Shown: in pieces, positions 9,087 to 16,330 of the stretch
Layout of the letters: the number at the start of each line of letters is the position of its first letter
Position numbering within the stretch: the first letter of the stretch is position 1
Assembly: GCA_965262785.1 (NCBI GenBank)
Contig: OZ253559.1
Coordinates: forward strand, 2,604,001 to 2,668,000
DNA length: 64,000 nt
Direction: 5' to 3'
Origin: G965218495 sp965262785
GTDB taxonomy: Bacteria; Bacteroidota; Rhodothermia; Rhodothermales; Bin80
Position numbers and translations under genes: made by a program
Notes under the pieces: generated by a model
The model's database searches: none
What the model was told of the DNA's origin: nothing
The model's input: only the letters and a program-made list of their open reading frames with translations

Positions 9087-9970
9087 AACGCCGATCATTC
9101 TTGAAGGCGGGTGCCTTTTTGGGCGCGGCTGGCCTCACAGTTGGAACGCGTGCATGGCCTGTGCGGCATGGCACGATAAAGAAGGCTGTAAAGTTCGGGA
9201 TGGTGCAGGAAGATGGTTCCATCCTGGAAAAGTTTGAGCTGCTGAAGGCCCTGGGCTTCGATGGGGTGGAGATGGATAGCCCTAGCGACCTAGATCGCAA
9301 CGAGGTAATTGCAGCTCGCGATGCCACGGGGCTTCCCATTCATGGCGTAGTGGACTCAGTGCACTGGCGAAAAACTCTTTCGCATCCCGACGAAGCGGTG
9401 CGTGCTGAAGGGCTTGCGGGACTCATGACGGCGCTGGAGGACGCACATGCCTACGGCGCATCTACCGTTCTGTTGGTGCCTGCTGTGGTAAACAAGGATG
9501 TCTCTTACGCAGATGCCTATAGACGCTCGCAGGAGGAAATCCGCAAGGCACTGCCCAAGGCTGAGGAACTTGGCGTTAAGATCGCTTTTGAGAATGTGTG
9601 GAACATGTTCCTGCTGAGCCCACTGGAGTGTGCTCGATACGTGGATGAATTTGAGAGCGATTACATAGGCTGGTATTTCGACGTAGGCAATGTGGTCAAC
9701 TACGGCTGGCCCGAGCACTGGATCCGCACCCTCAGCCACCGGATCCTGAAGTTGGACATTAAGGAATACAGCCGCAGCAAGCGAGACAAGGAGGGGCCCT
9801 ACGCGGGGTTCCGTGTACCGCTGGGGGAAGGTGACTGCGATTGGCCTGCTGTCACTGCAGCCCTTGCAGAAATCGGCTACGAAGGCTGGGCCACGGCAGA
9901 AATTGCTGGCGGAGACAGGGTGCGCCTGCAGGAAATCGCCAGCCGCATGGATAGCATTCTGCCAACCTGA
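9083..9970 (+). CDS. Tat-exported sugar isomerase/epimerase (TIM barrel)
   Basis: A 295-residue protein that starts at the ATG overlapping the previous stop. The N-terminus MKRRSFLKAGAFLGAAGLTV is a twin-arginine signal. The body is a xylose-isomerase-like TIM barrel: ALGFDGVEMDSPSD is the second strand, IAFENVWNMF carries a metal-site Glu, WYFDVGNVVNYGWPEHWI carries an Asp, ILKLDIKEYSR follows, and WATAEIAGGDRVRL supplies the last Glu. Exported members of this family are frequent beside Gfo/Idh/MocA genes in Bacteroidota and Planctomycetota. Probable role: isomerisation, epimerisation or dehydration of an oxidised sugar in the periplasm. Substrate unknown. Confidence 0.87.
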   Translation: MKRRSFLKAGAFLGAAGLTVGTRAWPVRHGTIKKAVKFGMVQEDGSILEKFELLKALGFDGVEMDSPSDLDRNEVIAARDATGLPIHGVVDSVHWRKTLSHPDEAVRAEGLAGLMTALEDAHAYGASTVLLVPAVVNKDVSYADAYRRSQEEIRKALPKAEELGVKIAFENVWNMFLLSPLECARYVDEFESDYIGWYFDVGNVVNYGWPEHWIRTLSHRILKLDIKEYSRSKRDKEGPYAGFRVPLGEGDCDWPAVTAALAEIGYEGWATAEIAGGDRVRLQEIASRMDSILPT

Positions 9971-9984
9971 ATCATACCGAATCA

Positions 9985-10836
9985 ATGGAACGACGTGATT
10001 TCGTCAAGACCGGGTTTGTCGGAGCTATGGCTGCTAGCCTGCTCCCGGCGGCCAAGCCTGCTCTGAAGGGTAACATTAATCACTCCGTTTGCCGCTGGTG
10101 TTACGGTGGCTTTAGCGTGGAAGAGTTGGCTCAGGCAGCAGTCAGGATTGGCATCAGCTCGGTGGAGTTGCTCTCACCGGAAGAATGGCCCATCGTCAAG
10201 AAGTACGGGCTGACCTGCGCGATGCCTTTCGGGCCCGTGGCCGACGGCAAGAACCGCCTGACAGACGGCTTTTGCTATCCTGAGAACCACCAGTGGCTCA
10301 TCCCCATGTTTACGGACCGCATCGTAGAGGTGGCGGATGCGGGATTTGACCGCGTGATTTGCTTCTCTGGCAATCGGCGCGGAATGAGTGACGAAGACGG
10401 TCTCAAATATTGCCAGAAGGGCATTGCGGAGCTCATCGGCATTGCCGAAACCTCGGGCGTAACACTCTGCATGGAACTGCTCAATAGCAAAGTCGACCAC
10501 CAAGACTACATGTGTGATCGCACGGAATGGGGGGTAGAGCTCGTGAAGCGGCTAAACTCGGATAACTTTAAGCTGCTGTACGACATTTACCACATGCAAA
10601 TTATGGAGGGCGACGTAATCCGAACGATCCGTAACAACCATCAGTACATCGGACACTACCATACCGGGGGCAACCCGGGCAGAAACGAAATTGATGACTC
10701 GCAAGAGCTGAATTACCGTGCCATTATGCAGGCCATTGCGCAGACTGGATTCACTGGGCATGTGGGGCAGGAATTCATCCCTAGTCGGACGCCACTCGTT
10801 TCGCTACGCGAGGCGATTCACATCTGTGACGTATAA
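9985..10836 (+). CDS. Tat-exported hydroxypyruvate-isomerase-like TIM barrel
   Basis: A 283-residue protein with the twin-arginine start MERRDFVKTGFVGAMAASLL. The body matches the hydroxypyruvate isomerase (Hyi) group of the TIM-barrel isomerases: SVCRWCYGGFSVEELAQ at the start, VTLCMELLNSKVDH with a metal-site Glu, LLYDIYHMQIMEGD with Asp and His, GHYHTGGNPGRNEI with the conserved glycine loop, and GHVGQEFIPSR with the terminal Glu. True Hyi is cytoplasmic in glyoxylate metabolism; the Tat signal argues for a related periplasmic reaction on another small keto-sugar. It starts 14 bases after the preceding stop and precedes a second Hyi-like gene by 8 bases. Confidence 0.87.
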   Translation: MERRDFVKTGFVGAMAASLLPAAKPALKGNINHSVCRWCYGGFSVEELAQAAVRIGISSVELLSPEEWPIVKKYGLTCAMPFGPVADGKNRLTDGFCYPENHQWLIPMFTDRIVEVADAGFDRVICFSGNRRGMSDEDGLKYCQKGIAELIGIAETSGVTLCMELLNSKVDHQDYMCDRTEWGVELVKRLNSDNFKLLYDIYHMQIMEGDVIRTIRNNHQYIGHYHTGGNPGRNEIDDSQELNYRAIMQAIAQTGFTGHVGQEFIPSRTPLVSLREAIHICDV

Positions 10837-10844
10837 GCAAGATC

Positions 10845-11747
10845 ATGAAACGCAGAAACTTTGTAACCACGTTGGCGGCCGGTGCGGCCGCATTGGGATG
10901 TGCGCCAATGGTGCCTACCAGGCGCGCCGCCGGGGCATTCAAGCTGAACTATGCTCCGCACTTTGGCATGTTTAAGCACAATGCGGGAGAAGACTTGGTA
11001 GATCAGATACTGTTTGCTGCGGACCAGGGCTTCACGGCATGGGAGGACAATGGTATGAAGGGGCGTAGCATGGAGACCCAAAACGCTATCGCAAAGGCCA
11101 TGGAGAGTCGCGGTATGGCCATGGGTGTCTTTGTGGCACACAGCATTGCGTGGCGGCAACCAAACCTTGCAAATGGCGATCCGGACATGCGGGCGCAATT
11201 TCTGGCGGAAATCACGGAATCGGTAGAGGTGGCCAAGCGTGTCAACGCCACCTGGATGACGGTGGTGCCGGGCCATGTCGATCTGCGGCTGGATATGGGA
11301 TACCAGACAGCTTATGTGGTTGAGACCCTGAAGCAGGCCAGTTCCATTCTTGAGCCCCATGGGCTTGTCATGGTGCTTGAGCCGCTAAACCCTTGGAATC
11401 ATCCCGGGCTATTTCTTACGAAGGTGTCTCAGGGGTTCGAGATCTGTCAAGCTGTAGGGAGCCCTTCGTGCAAGATCCTGAACGACCTGTACCATCAGCA
11501 AATCACAGAAGGAAACCTGATTCCCAATATCAACAGGGCGTGGGACGAAATCGGTTACTTCCAGATTGGGGACAACCCCGGCCGTAAAGAGCCCACCACT
11601 GGAGAGATCAACTACCTAAACGTGTTCAAGCATATTCACAGCAAGGGCTTTACGGGTATTTTGGGCATGGAGCACGGCAACTTGAACCCGGGCAAAGCAG
11701 GAGAGCAGCGGCTCATTGAAGCTTACCGCGCCGTCGACAGCTTCTAA
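10845..11747 (+). CDS. Second exported hydroxypyruvate-isomerase-like TIM barrel
   Basis: A 300-residue Hyi-like protein. Its start MKRRNFVTTLAAGAAALGC combines a twin-arginine motif with a possible lipobox (AALGC), so it may be a Tat-exported lipoprotein. Family motifs: HFGMFKHNAG, TWMTVVPGHVDLR, VMVLEPLNPWNHPGLF with a metal-site Glu, KILNDLYHQQITEGN with Asp and His, FQIGDNPGRKEP with the glycine loop, and GILGMEHGNL with the last Glu. It is the fourth and last gene of the plus-strand cassette that begins at 7782. The stop overlaps by four bases the stop of the convergent hydrolase gene. Two adjacent Hyi-type barrels suggest sequential or alternative substrates. Confidence 0.86.
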   Translation: MKRRNFVTTLAAGAAALGCAPMVPTRRAAGAFKLNYAPHFGMFKHNAGEDLVDQILFAADQGFTAWEDNGMKGRSMETQNAIAKAMESRGMAMGVFVAHSIAWRQPNLANGDPDMRAQFLAEITESVEVAKRVNATWMTVVPGHVDLRLDMGYQTAYVVETLKQASSILEPHGLVMVLEPLNPWNHPGLFLTKVSQGFEICQAVGSPSCKILNDLYHQQITEGNLIPNINRAWDEIGYFQIGDNPGRKEPTTGEINYLNVFKHIHSKGFTGILGMEHGNLNPGKAGEQRLIEAYRAVDSF

Positions 11748-12574
11748 GCCAATGTGAGTCCTTCTCCATTGCGCAAGACTTGGTATGGTTGCCCCAACGC
11801 TTCGGCTTCGCGAATGAATTCGTCGGGCGTTGCTGTGTTGAATTCGAACATGTCGTAGTGGCACGGGATAACGAGCTTTGCATTTATGTCGTGCGCTAAC
11901 CGCGCCGCTTGGGCACCGTTCAGGTTGCCAGCTACCCGCCGCGCCTGGTCGCGGCCGTTGATCGGCAAAAGAGCGACGTCAACTTTCCATGGTCTCAGTC
12001 GGTCTTCTATGCCTTCGTAAAGCATGGTGTCGCCGGGGTGGTACAACGTCCACGCCCCAAAGCGAACAATGTAGCCGAGAAAGTGGTGTTGCCCGTGCTG
12101 ATTCGTGGACAGAGACTCGTGGGCTGAAGGCAAGCCCGTAAGAGCAAAGCCGGCTACAAGAGTGCTTTCACCATCGTCCAAGCCAATGGGCCACGAAGTG
12201 TCGCAGCGCAGGCGATTGGCGGCAAATGTCCTGTTTGCTTCCGGTATAATCAGCTCTAGATCTGGGTTGACGCGCCGTAGTGTCAAAAGCGTCTCTCCAT
12301 CTAGATGATCTGTATGGTTGTGGGTGGAGACGGCGACGTCAACAAAGTCCAGCGCCTCCGGGGCGATAACCCGGCGGGTCATCCGTACATGGGGCTTGTC
12401 CGTGGTGGCATATTTTCGGGTTAGCGAGTCCGACAGGTACGGATCCAGCAGGAGGTGATTGCCTGCCCATTGCACCAAGAATCCGCTCTGTCCGAGCCAC
12501 CACAGCCTGCACGACTCCTTATGCCTAGCTAGGTCGCGCAGAAAGGCAGCCCCCTCCTGAAATGCCTCTTGCAC
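11744..12574 (-). CDS. UlaG-like metallo-beta-lactamase-fold hydrolase
   Basis: A 276-residue MBL-fold protein. The N-terminus has WWLGQSGFLVQWAGNHLLLD, and the zinc or manganese site motif is STHNHTDHLDG (HxHxDH). Further landmarks are GLPSAHESLS, a GYIVRFGAWTLYHPGDTM strand with the metal-bridging Asp, DVALLPINGRD and LVIPCHYDMFEF. This is the arrangement of L-ascorbate-6-phosphate lactonase UlaG and its relatives, which open lactone rings. No signal peptide, so cytoplasmic. The start is taken as GTG at 12574, whose G overlaps the TAG of the upstream oxidoreductase gene. A lactonase next to sugar dehydrogenases would fit hydrolysis of a sugar lactone, although ascorbate as substrate is not supported here. 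Confidence 0.82.
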   Translation of the reverse strand: MQEAFQEGAAFLRDLARHKESCRLWWLGQSGFLVQWAGNHLLLDPYLSDSLTRKYATTDKPHVRMTRRVIAPEALDFVDVAVSTHNHTDHLDGETLLTLRRVNPDLELIIPEANRTFAANRLRCDTSWPIGLDDGESTLVAGFALTGLPSAHESLSTNQHGQHHFLGYIVRFGAWTLYHPGDTMLYEGIEDRLRPWKVDVALLPINGRDQARRVAGNLNGAQAARLAHDINAKLVIPCHYDMFEFNTATPDEFIREAEALGQPYQVLRNGEGLTLA

Positions 12575-13785
12575 TATTCTTCCCCGATTCGTTGCACGAC
12601 CCTCCCTGAAGCTTTGTCCCGCAGGATTAGCTTAACCTTGCCGTCCGGCATGTGCTCTCGCTTGACCAATTGCATGCCGTCGACTTCTTCTCTTGTCCCG
12701 GCAACGGGTTTTGTGTCTCGCTGGCCCCGCCAGTCATCAAGCAGCACCGGCTCCCACTGTTTTGTGCGTGCGCTCTTGTAACAGGCATCTATCACGGCGT
12801 TGACTACGTAGCCATCATAAAAAGTCTCCCGTGGCGCATGCCCGCGGTCCATAGCATTAAACATATCCGTGAACATGTCCACGTAGCCAAGCTCTGAAAC
12901 CTCGTCACCGACGGGGAAAAGCCATCCCGTATCCTGGTCGGCTTTCTCTGCTACGTATCCGCCTGATCCGCTCGTAAACATCTCAAAGCCCGTGCGCAGA
13001 AAGTGGTTCAGCCAAATCGTTCCCTCTGTGCCGGCAACCTCGTCCCTGAGGTCCATACCGCCGCGAAAGGACCAGCTCACCTCGAATTGGCCAACGGCAC
13101 CGTTAGCAAAGCGGATCAGGCCGATGGCGTTGTCTTCAGCCGTGATTGGATGTACCAGGGTGTCTGCCCAGCAGGTCACTTCCACGGGGCGGATATCCTT
13201 TCCAACAAAATTCCTGATGATTTCTATGCAGTGGCATCCGAGGTCCACGATGGCGCCGCCACCTGCTTGCTCCAAATCCCAGAACCAGTCACTATGCGGG
13301 CCGCTGTGCGTCTCGCGCGAGCGTGCCCAAAGGACATCGCCTATGGTGCCCCGCTTAACGGACGCGAGTGCCTTCAGCGTCTTGGGCGTATATACCAGGT
13401 CTTCAAGGTATCCGGAGAAAATCCCGGAGGACTCGGCGATTTCCAAGATACGTTTGGCCTCTGCAGCTGTGCGGGCCAGGGGCTTGGTGCACAAAACCGC
13501 CTTGCCGGCTTCTGCGCACAGGCGGACGGCCTCTTCATGTAAATGATTTGGTAGGCCGATCACGACAACATCCGTTTCTGCGTGCCGAATCGCCGCAGCC
13601 ATATCGGTGGTGGCATGCGGTATGTCCCACTTCGACGCGAATGCGCTAACCCGATCCGCTGAACGAGAATACACGACTCGTACGCGATCGCGGCCCCGCT
13701 GGCCGTGCAGAGTCATGGTGTAGAACAGGCCAATTAAGCCCGTCCCCAACATAGTAACGTTATGAGACTGTTTCATCGTGAGCAT
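12574..13785 (-). CDS. Gfo/Idh/MocA family oxidoreductase (cytoplasmic type)
   Basis: A 403-residue dehydrogenase. I chose the ATG at 13785 because AGGA lies five bases before it; GTG at 13806 and ATG at 13776 are in frame too. The Rossmann loop reads TMLGTGLIGLFYTMTL. The lysine motif is VLCTKPLARTAAEAK, where the usual Glu before Lys-Pro is replaced by Thr. The C-terminal domain contains GGAIVDLGCHCIEIIRNF, with the conserved Asp and a His in the expected place, and GTEGTIWLN. It has no export signal. It is co-transcribed with the downstream UlaG-like hydrolase (one-base overlap), so the pair probably converts a sugar to a lactone and then to an open-chain acid, or the reverse. Confidence 0.87.
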   Translation of the reverse strand: MLTMKQSHNVTMLGTGLIGLFYTMTLHGQRGRDRVRVVYSRSADRVSAFASKWDIPHATTDMAAAIRHAETDVVVIGLPNHLHEEAVRLCAEAGKAVLCTKPLARTAAEAKRILEIAESSGIFSGYLEDLVYTPKTLKALASVKRGTIGDVLWARSRETHSGPHSDWFWDLEQAGGGAIVDLGCHCIEIIRNFVGKDIRPVEVTCWADTLVHPITAEDNAIGLIRFANGAVGQFEVSWSFRGGMDLRDEVAGTEGTIWLNHFLRTGFEMFTSGSGGYVAEKADQDTGWLFPVGDEVSELGYVDMFTDMFNAMDRGHAPRETFYDGYVVNAVIDACYKSARTKQWEPVLLDDWRGQRDTKPVAGTREEVDGMQLVKREHMPDGKVKLILRDKASGRVVQRIGEE

Positions 13786-15114
13786 TCTATTCCTAAGTGG
13801 TAGCACGCCTTTCTACGCTGTTGGCATACTTTGGGGGCCACGTTCGCCGCCAAGTGCGGGCCATCTCGCACCGATTCCTGTGCCTCCGTCCCGGGCAGCA
13901 TGTCGCATTATGTTCGCCTATCCTTCTCAGAACCCACTACTCTGAGGCCAATACGGATTGCCGCATTGATTACGCGGCCCGGAATCAGTCCACGCCGCTC
14001 GCAAGCATACGAATGAACCGGAGAACTATTCCAGGTGCGTTGTAGCCCATCACGCTGCTGCGTGATGAAACGTGCGGCCTTTAGTACTGCCATCTCGCCT
14101 GTGTCGTCGGACAAAGCAACTAGCCGGCGCACGAAAGTGGCCAAGCGCCTTCCCATTTCTGCTCGGGGCAAGCAGCGGCCTCTGGTGCCGTGCCTCCAGA
14201 ACGTGGCTGGCAGAACTAGGCTGCCATGAGCGATGTTGACGAAAGTGCGCGTCACGAAGTCTGCCGCAGGCCGGCCGCAGGTTCTGTACAAACGAATCTT
14301 CTCGTACGCCCCGGCGTGGGCCATTGACGGTTTGCAGATTCGGCTGCACACATGGTCTGCCGCCAGCTTTCGCTGCAACGCCTCGGCGTTTCGGCCCGCC
14401 TCCAAAACATGGAGCTTGGCGCGTGTCGTGCCACCGCCAGTGGTTTTGGTCCCTCTGCCCGTACCTGCTACTGGCTGCTTTTCAGTCTACTGCAGAACCC
14501 GCCACGCTGTCACTAACTGCACGCAGTTGCTGCTGCTTGACCATGGCCAGCAAACACCTAAGATCTTGAGGCCAGTCCCATCCTGGATTGGACGGCTACG
14601 CCGGTCCTAAAATCGAGTCTGGTCTGCCCGATTTGCCGGTAGGCACCCGTTGCGCCGCTGCTTGCAGGCAGAGATACCAGCCAGAATAGAGCTCATCAGT
14701 GCCATTCAATATTGGGAAAGTGCATATTCCCAACTTTTGGCGCGGACTTACGGTAAAATGCAACCCATTGCAAGCACGCTTAAGCACGGTGGACGTCACT
14801 GCTTCCACCAAGGCGCCCGTAGTAGCACCAGCAGCTCTGTGGTCAACCGCTCGAATTTCAGGTATTTGCCTGTAGCGCCAGCATTCATGCCGTCCATATC
14901 AGGAGCAGCCTCTTAGTGCCTGTCCGCCCGCCGGCCCTTTTTGCGGCGCAATGCGGCGGCTCGTTTGCCCTGTCAGCCCAGATGTCGGAAACATTGCTGC
15001 ACGCACCTTCAACGTCTGGGGTTTGGTCCATCCCTTGCAATGTTTGTAGCCGCGGTGAATCCGTTGGAAAAGCGGCGGGGTTTGTTTAACCTAGCGGAAT
15101 CTTCGAATGAGTTG
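13786..15114. other. Gene-poor stretch of about 1.3 kb
   Basis: The longest frames are on the minus strand at 13908-14405 and the plus strand at 14233-14610. Both are rich in Arg, Cys and Ser, lack a convincing start and match no family I know, so I treat them as chance openings or decayed sequence. A small perfect hairpin, TTGGGAA with TTCCCAA, lies at 14712-14733 and is followed by CTTTT; it might be a weak terminator on the plus strand. No tRNA or insertion-sequence ends were found. Confidence 0.45.
15064..15092 (+). promoter_or_regulatory. Candidate promoter for the SIS-domain gene
   Basis: TTGGAA (15064-15069) and TAACCT (15087-15092) are separated by 17 bases and lie 22 bases upstream of ATG 15115. 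The -35 is good and the -10 is weak, so this is only a candidate. Confidence 0.3.
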
Positions 15115-15885
15115 ATGAATACAGCACAGGCATACTTAACGCAGGCTCAGCGGATCCTACAGCGTATCCAAGACACGCAGCTAGACGCGCTAGAACAGGC
15201 AGCAAATATTTGTACCCATACGATTGCAAGTGGCGGTCTAGTCCACCTCTTTGGCTCAGGGCACTCGCGAATGGGCGTGGAGGAGATGTTTCCGCGGTAC
15301 GGGAGCTTTCCCGGTTTTCATCCCATTGTGGAGCTGTCCTTGACCTACCACAACATGGTAGTGGGCCCCAATGGCCAGCGACAAGCCATCTTCCTTGAGT
15401 GTGTCGAGGGACTAGGCAAGACGATTCTACGCAACTTCGTCTTGCGTCCGCCGGACAGCTTCATGGTGTTTTCGAACAGCGGTGTCAATGAGGTGGTCGT
15501 CGAGGTGGCGCTTGAAGCAAAACAATTGTTGCTGCCTGTAATTGTAGTTGTATCCGCGGAGCATTGCAGTGCGTCAAGCGCGAAGCACTCAGCCGGTAAA
15601 CGGCTGATAGACATCGCTGATGTTGTACTTGACAACTGCACTCCGGCAGGCGATGCACTGGTATCCATTGATGGACTATCAGACCGGGTTGGCCCGGGCT
15701 CCACTATAGGAGCTGCTGCCTTGGTGAATAGCCTCAAGTGCATGGTGGCGGAAAAGCTGACTGCACTGGGTCAGCCCCCTATCGTCCTTACCAGCAGCTA
15801 CCACATCGGAAGTGAGGCGTCGAAGGCACGGTTTGAAGAATGCTTTGATGACTACCGGGCGCGCGTTCGGCGGGCCTACGGATAG
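15115..15885 (+). CDS. SIS-domain protein, UPF0309-like
   Basis: A 256-residue protein from ATG 15115. It resembles the UPF0309 group of SIS (sugar isomerase) proteins: an N-terminal helix MNTAQAYLTQAQRILQRI, then GGLVHLFGSGHSRMGVEEMF, the phosphosugar-binding SNSGVNEVVVEVALEAK, KHSAGKRLIDIADVVLDN, a DALVSIDGLSDRVGPGST segment and a C-terminal helix. SIS domains bind phosphorylated amino sugars or hexoses and act as isomerases, etherases or sensors. It is monocistronic by position. A sugar kinase of the BadF/NagK type at 35.8-36.8 kb could supply a phosphosugar, but the two are far apart. The exact reaction is unknown. Confidence 0.8.
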   Translation: MNTAQAYLTQAQRILQRIQDTQLDALEQAANICTHTIASGGLVHLFGSGHSRMGVEEMFPRYGSFPGFHPIVELSLTYHNMVVGPNGQRQAIFLECVEGLGKTILRNFVLRPPDSFMVFSNSGVNEVVVEVALEAKQLLLPVIVVVSAEHCSASSAKHSAGKRLIDIADVVLDNCTPAGDALVSIDGLSDRVGPGSTIGAAALVNSLKCMVAEKLTALGQPPIVLTSSYHIGSEASKARFEECFDDYRARVRRAYG

Positions 15886-16330
15886 CTCGTTTTCACTTTG
15901 AGCTGGACCTTGGGGCACGAACCGTCCCCCGGAGAATTGAGAGCGCTTGCGGCTGGTTGTGCTGCGCAGTCCTCGTGTGTGCCAATGAACGGACTCGTGG
16001 CGGGTGCTTTGGGGCGCCTCACGCTGTTAGTCGAGCTGGTGCGATTGTCAATTTTGACCAGTTGGGCAACTCCTTGCGATTTGACTAGCTCGCTTGCATC
16101 GGAGTATCCCATCAGTTAGACGGCCAATAGAAAAAGGGTATGCAGTGCCGCGCCGGCATGGGGGTGCGGTGCCCCATTCTGCCTGCGCTACTACCGCTTG
16201 GCAGTTTGCACGGTCTCGTTTCAGGGTGTATTATGTGCGCGAAACTGGCGTGGAGAGTGCCGTACCCGGTCACGAAGTCCTTGAAGCCATTCGAGCGAAT
16301 CCATTCACCGAACAAATCCATCACGCCACT
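15886..16330. other. Upstream region of the first subtilisin gene, about 445 bases
   Basis: No gene motif is visible. The frame of the peptidase stays open back to about 16094, but the residues before 16331 are not signal-like, so this part is treated as untranslated. A promoter-like pair near 16206-16234 is annotated separately. Confidence 0.45.
16206..16234 (+). promoter_or_regulatory. Candidate promoter for the T9SS subtilisin
   Basis: TTGCAC (16206-16211) and TATTAT (16229-16234) have a 17-base spacer, a good vegetative-type promoter. Transcription would begin near 16241, giving about 90 bases of leader before ATG 16331. Confidence 0.4.

Noticed and set aside
13908..14405. 165-codon open frame on the minus strand
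   Set aside because: Arg/Cys-rich, no plausible start or motif, overlaps other equally open frames; typical of chance openings in G+C-rich DNA.
16094..16330. Longer N-terminus for the first subtilisin
   Set aside because: The added 79 residues are not signal-like and would bury the clear signal peptide that begins at 16331.
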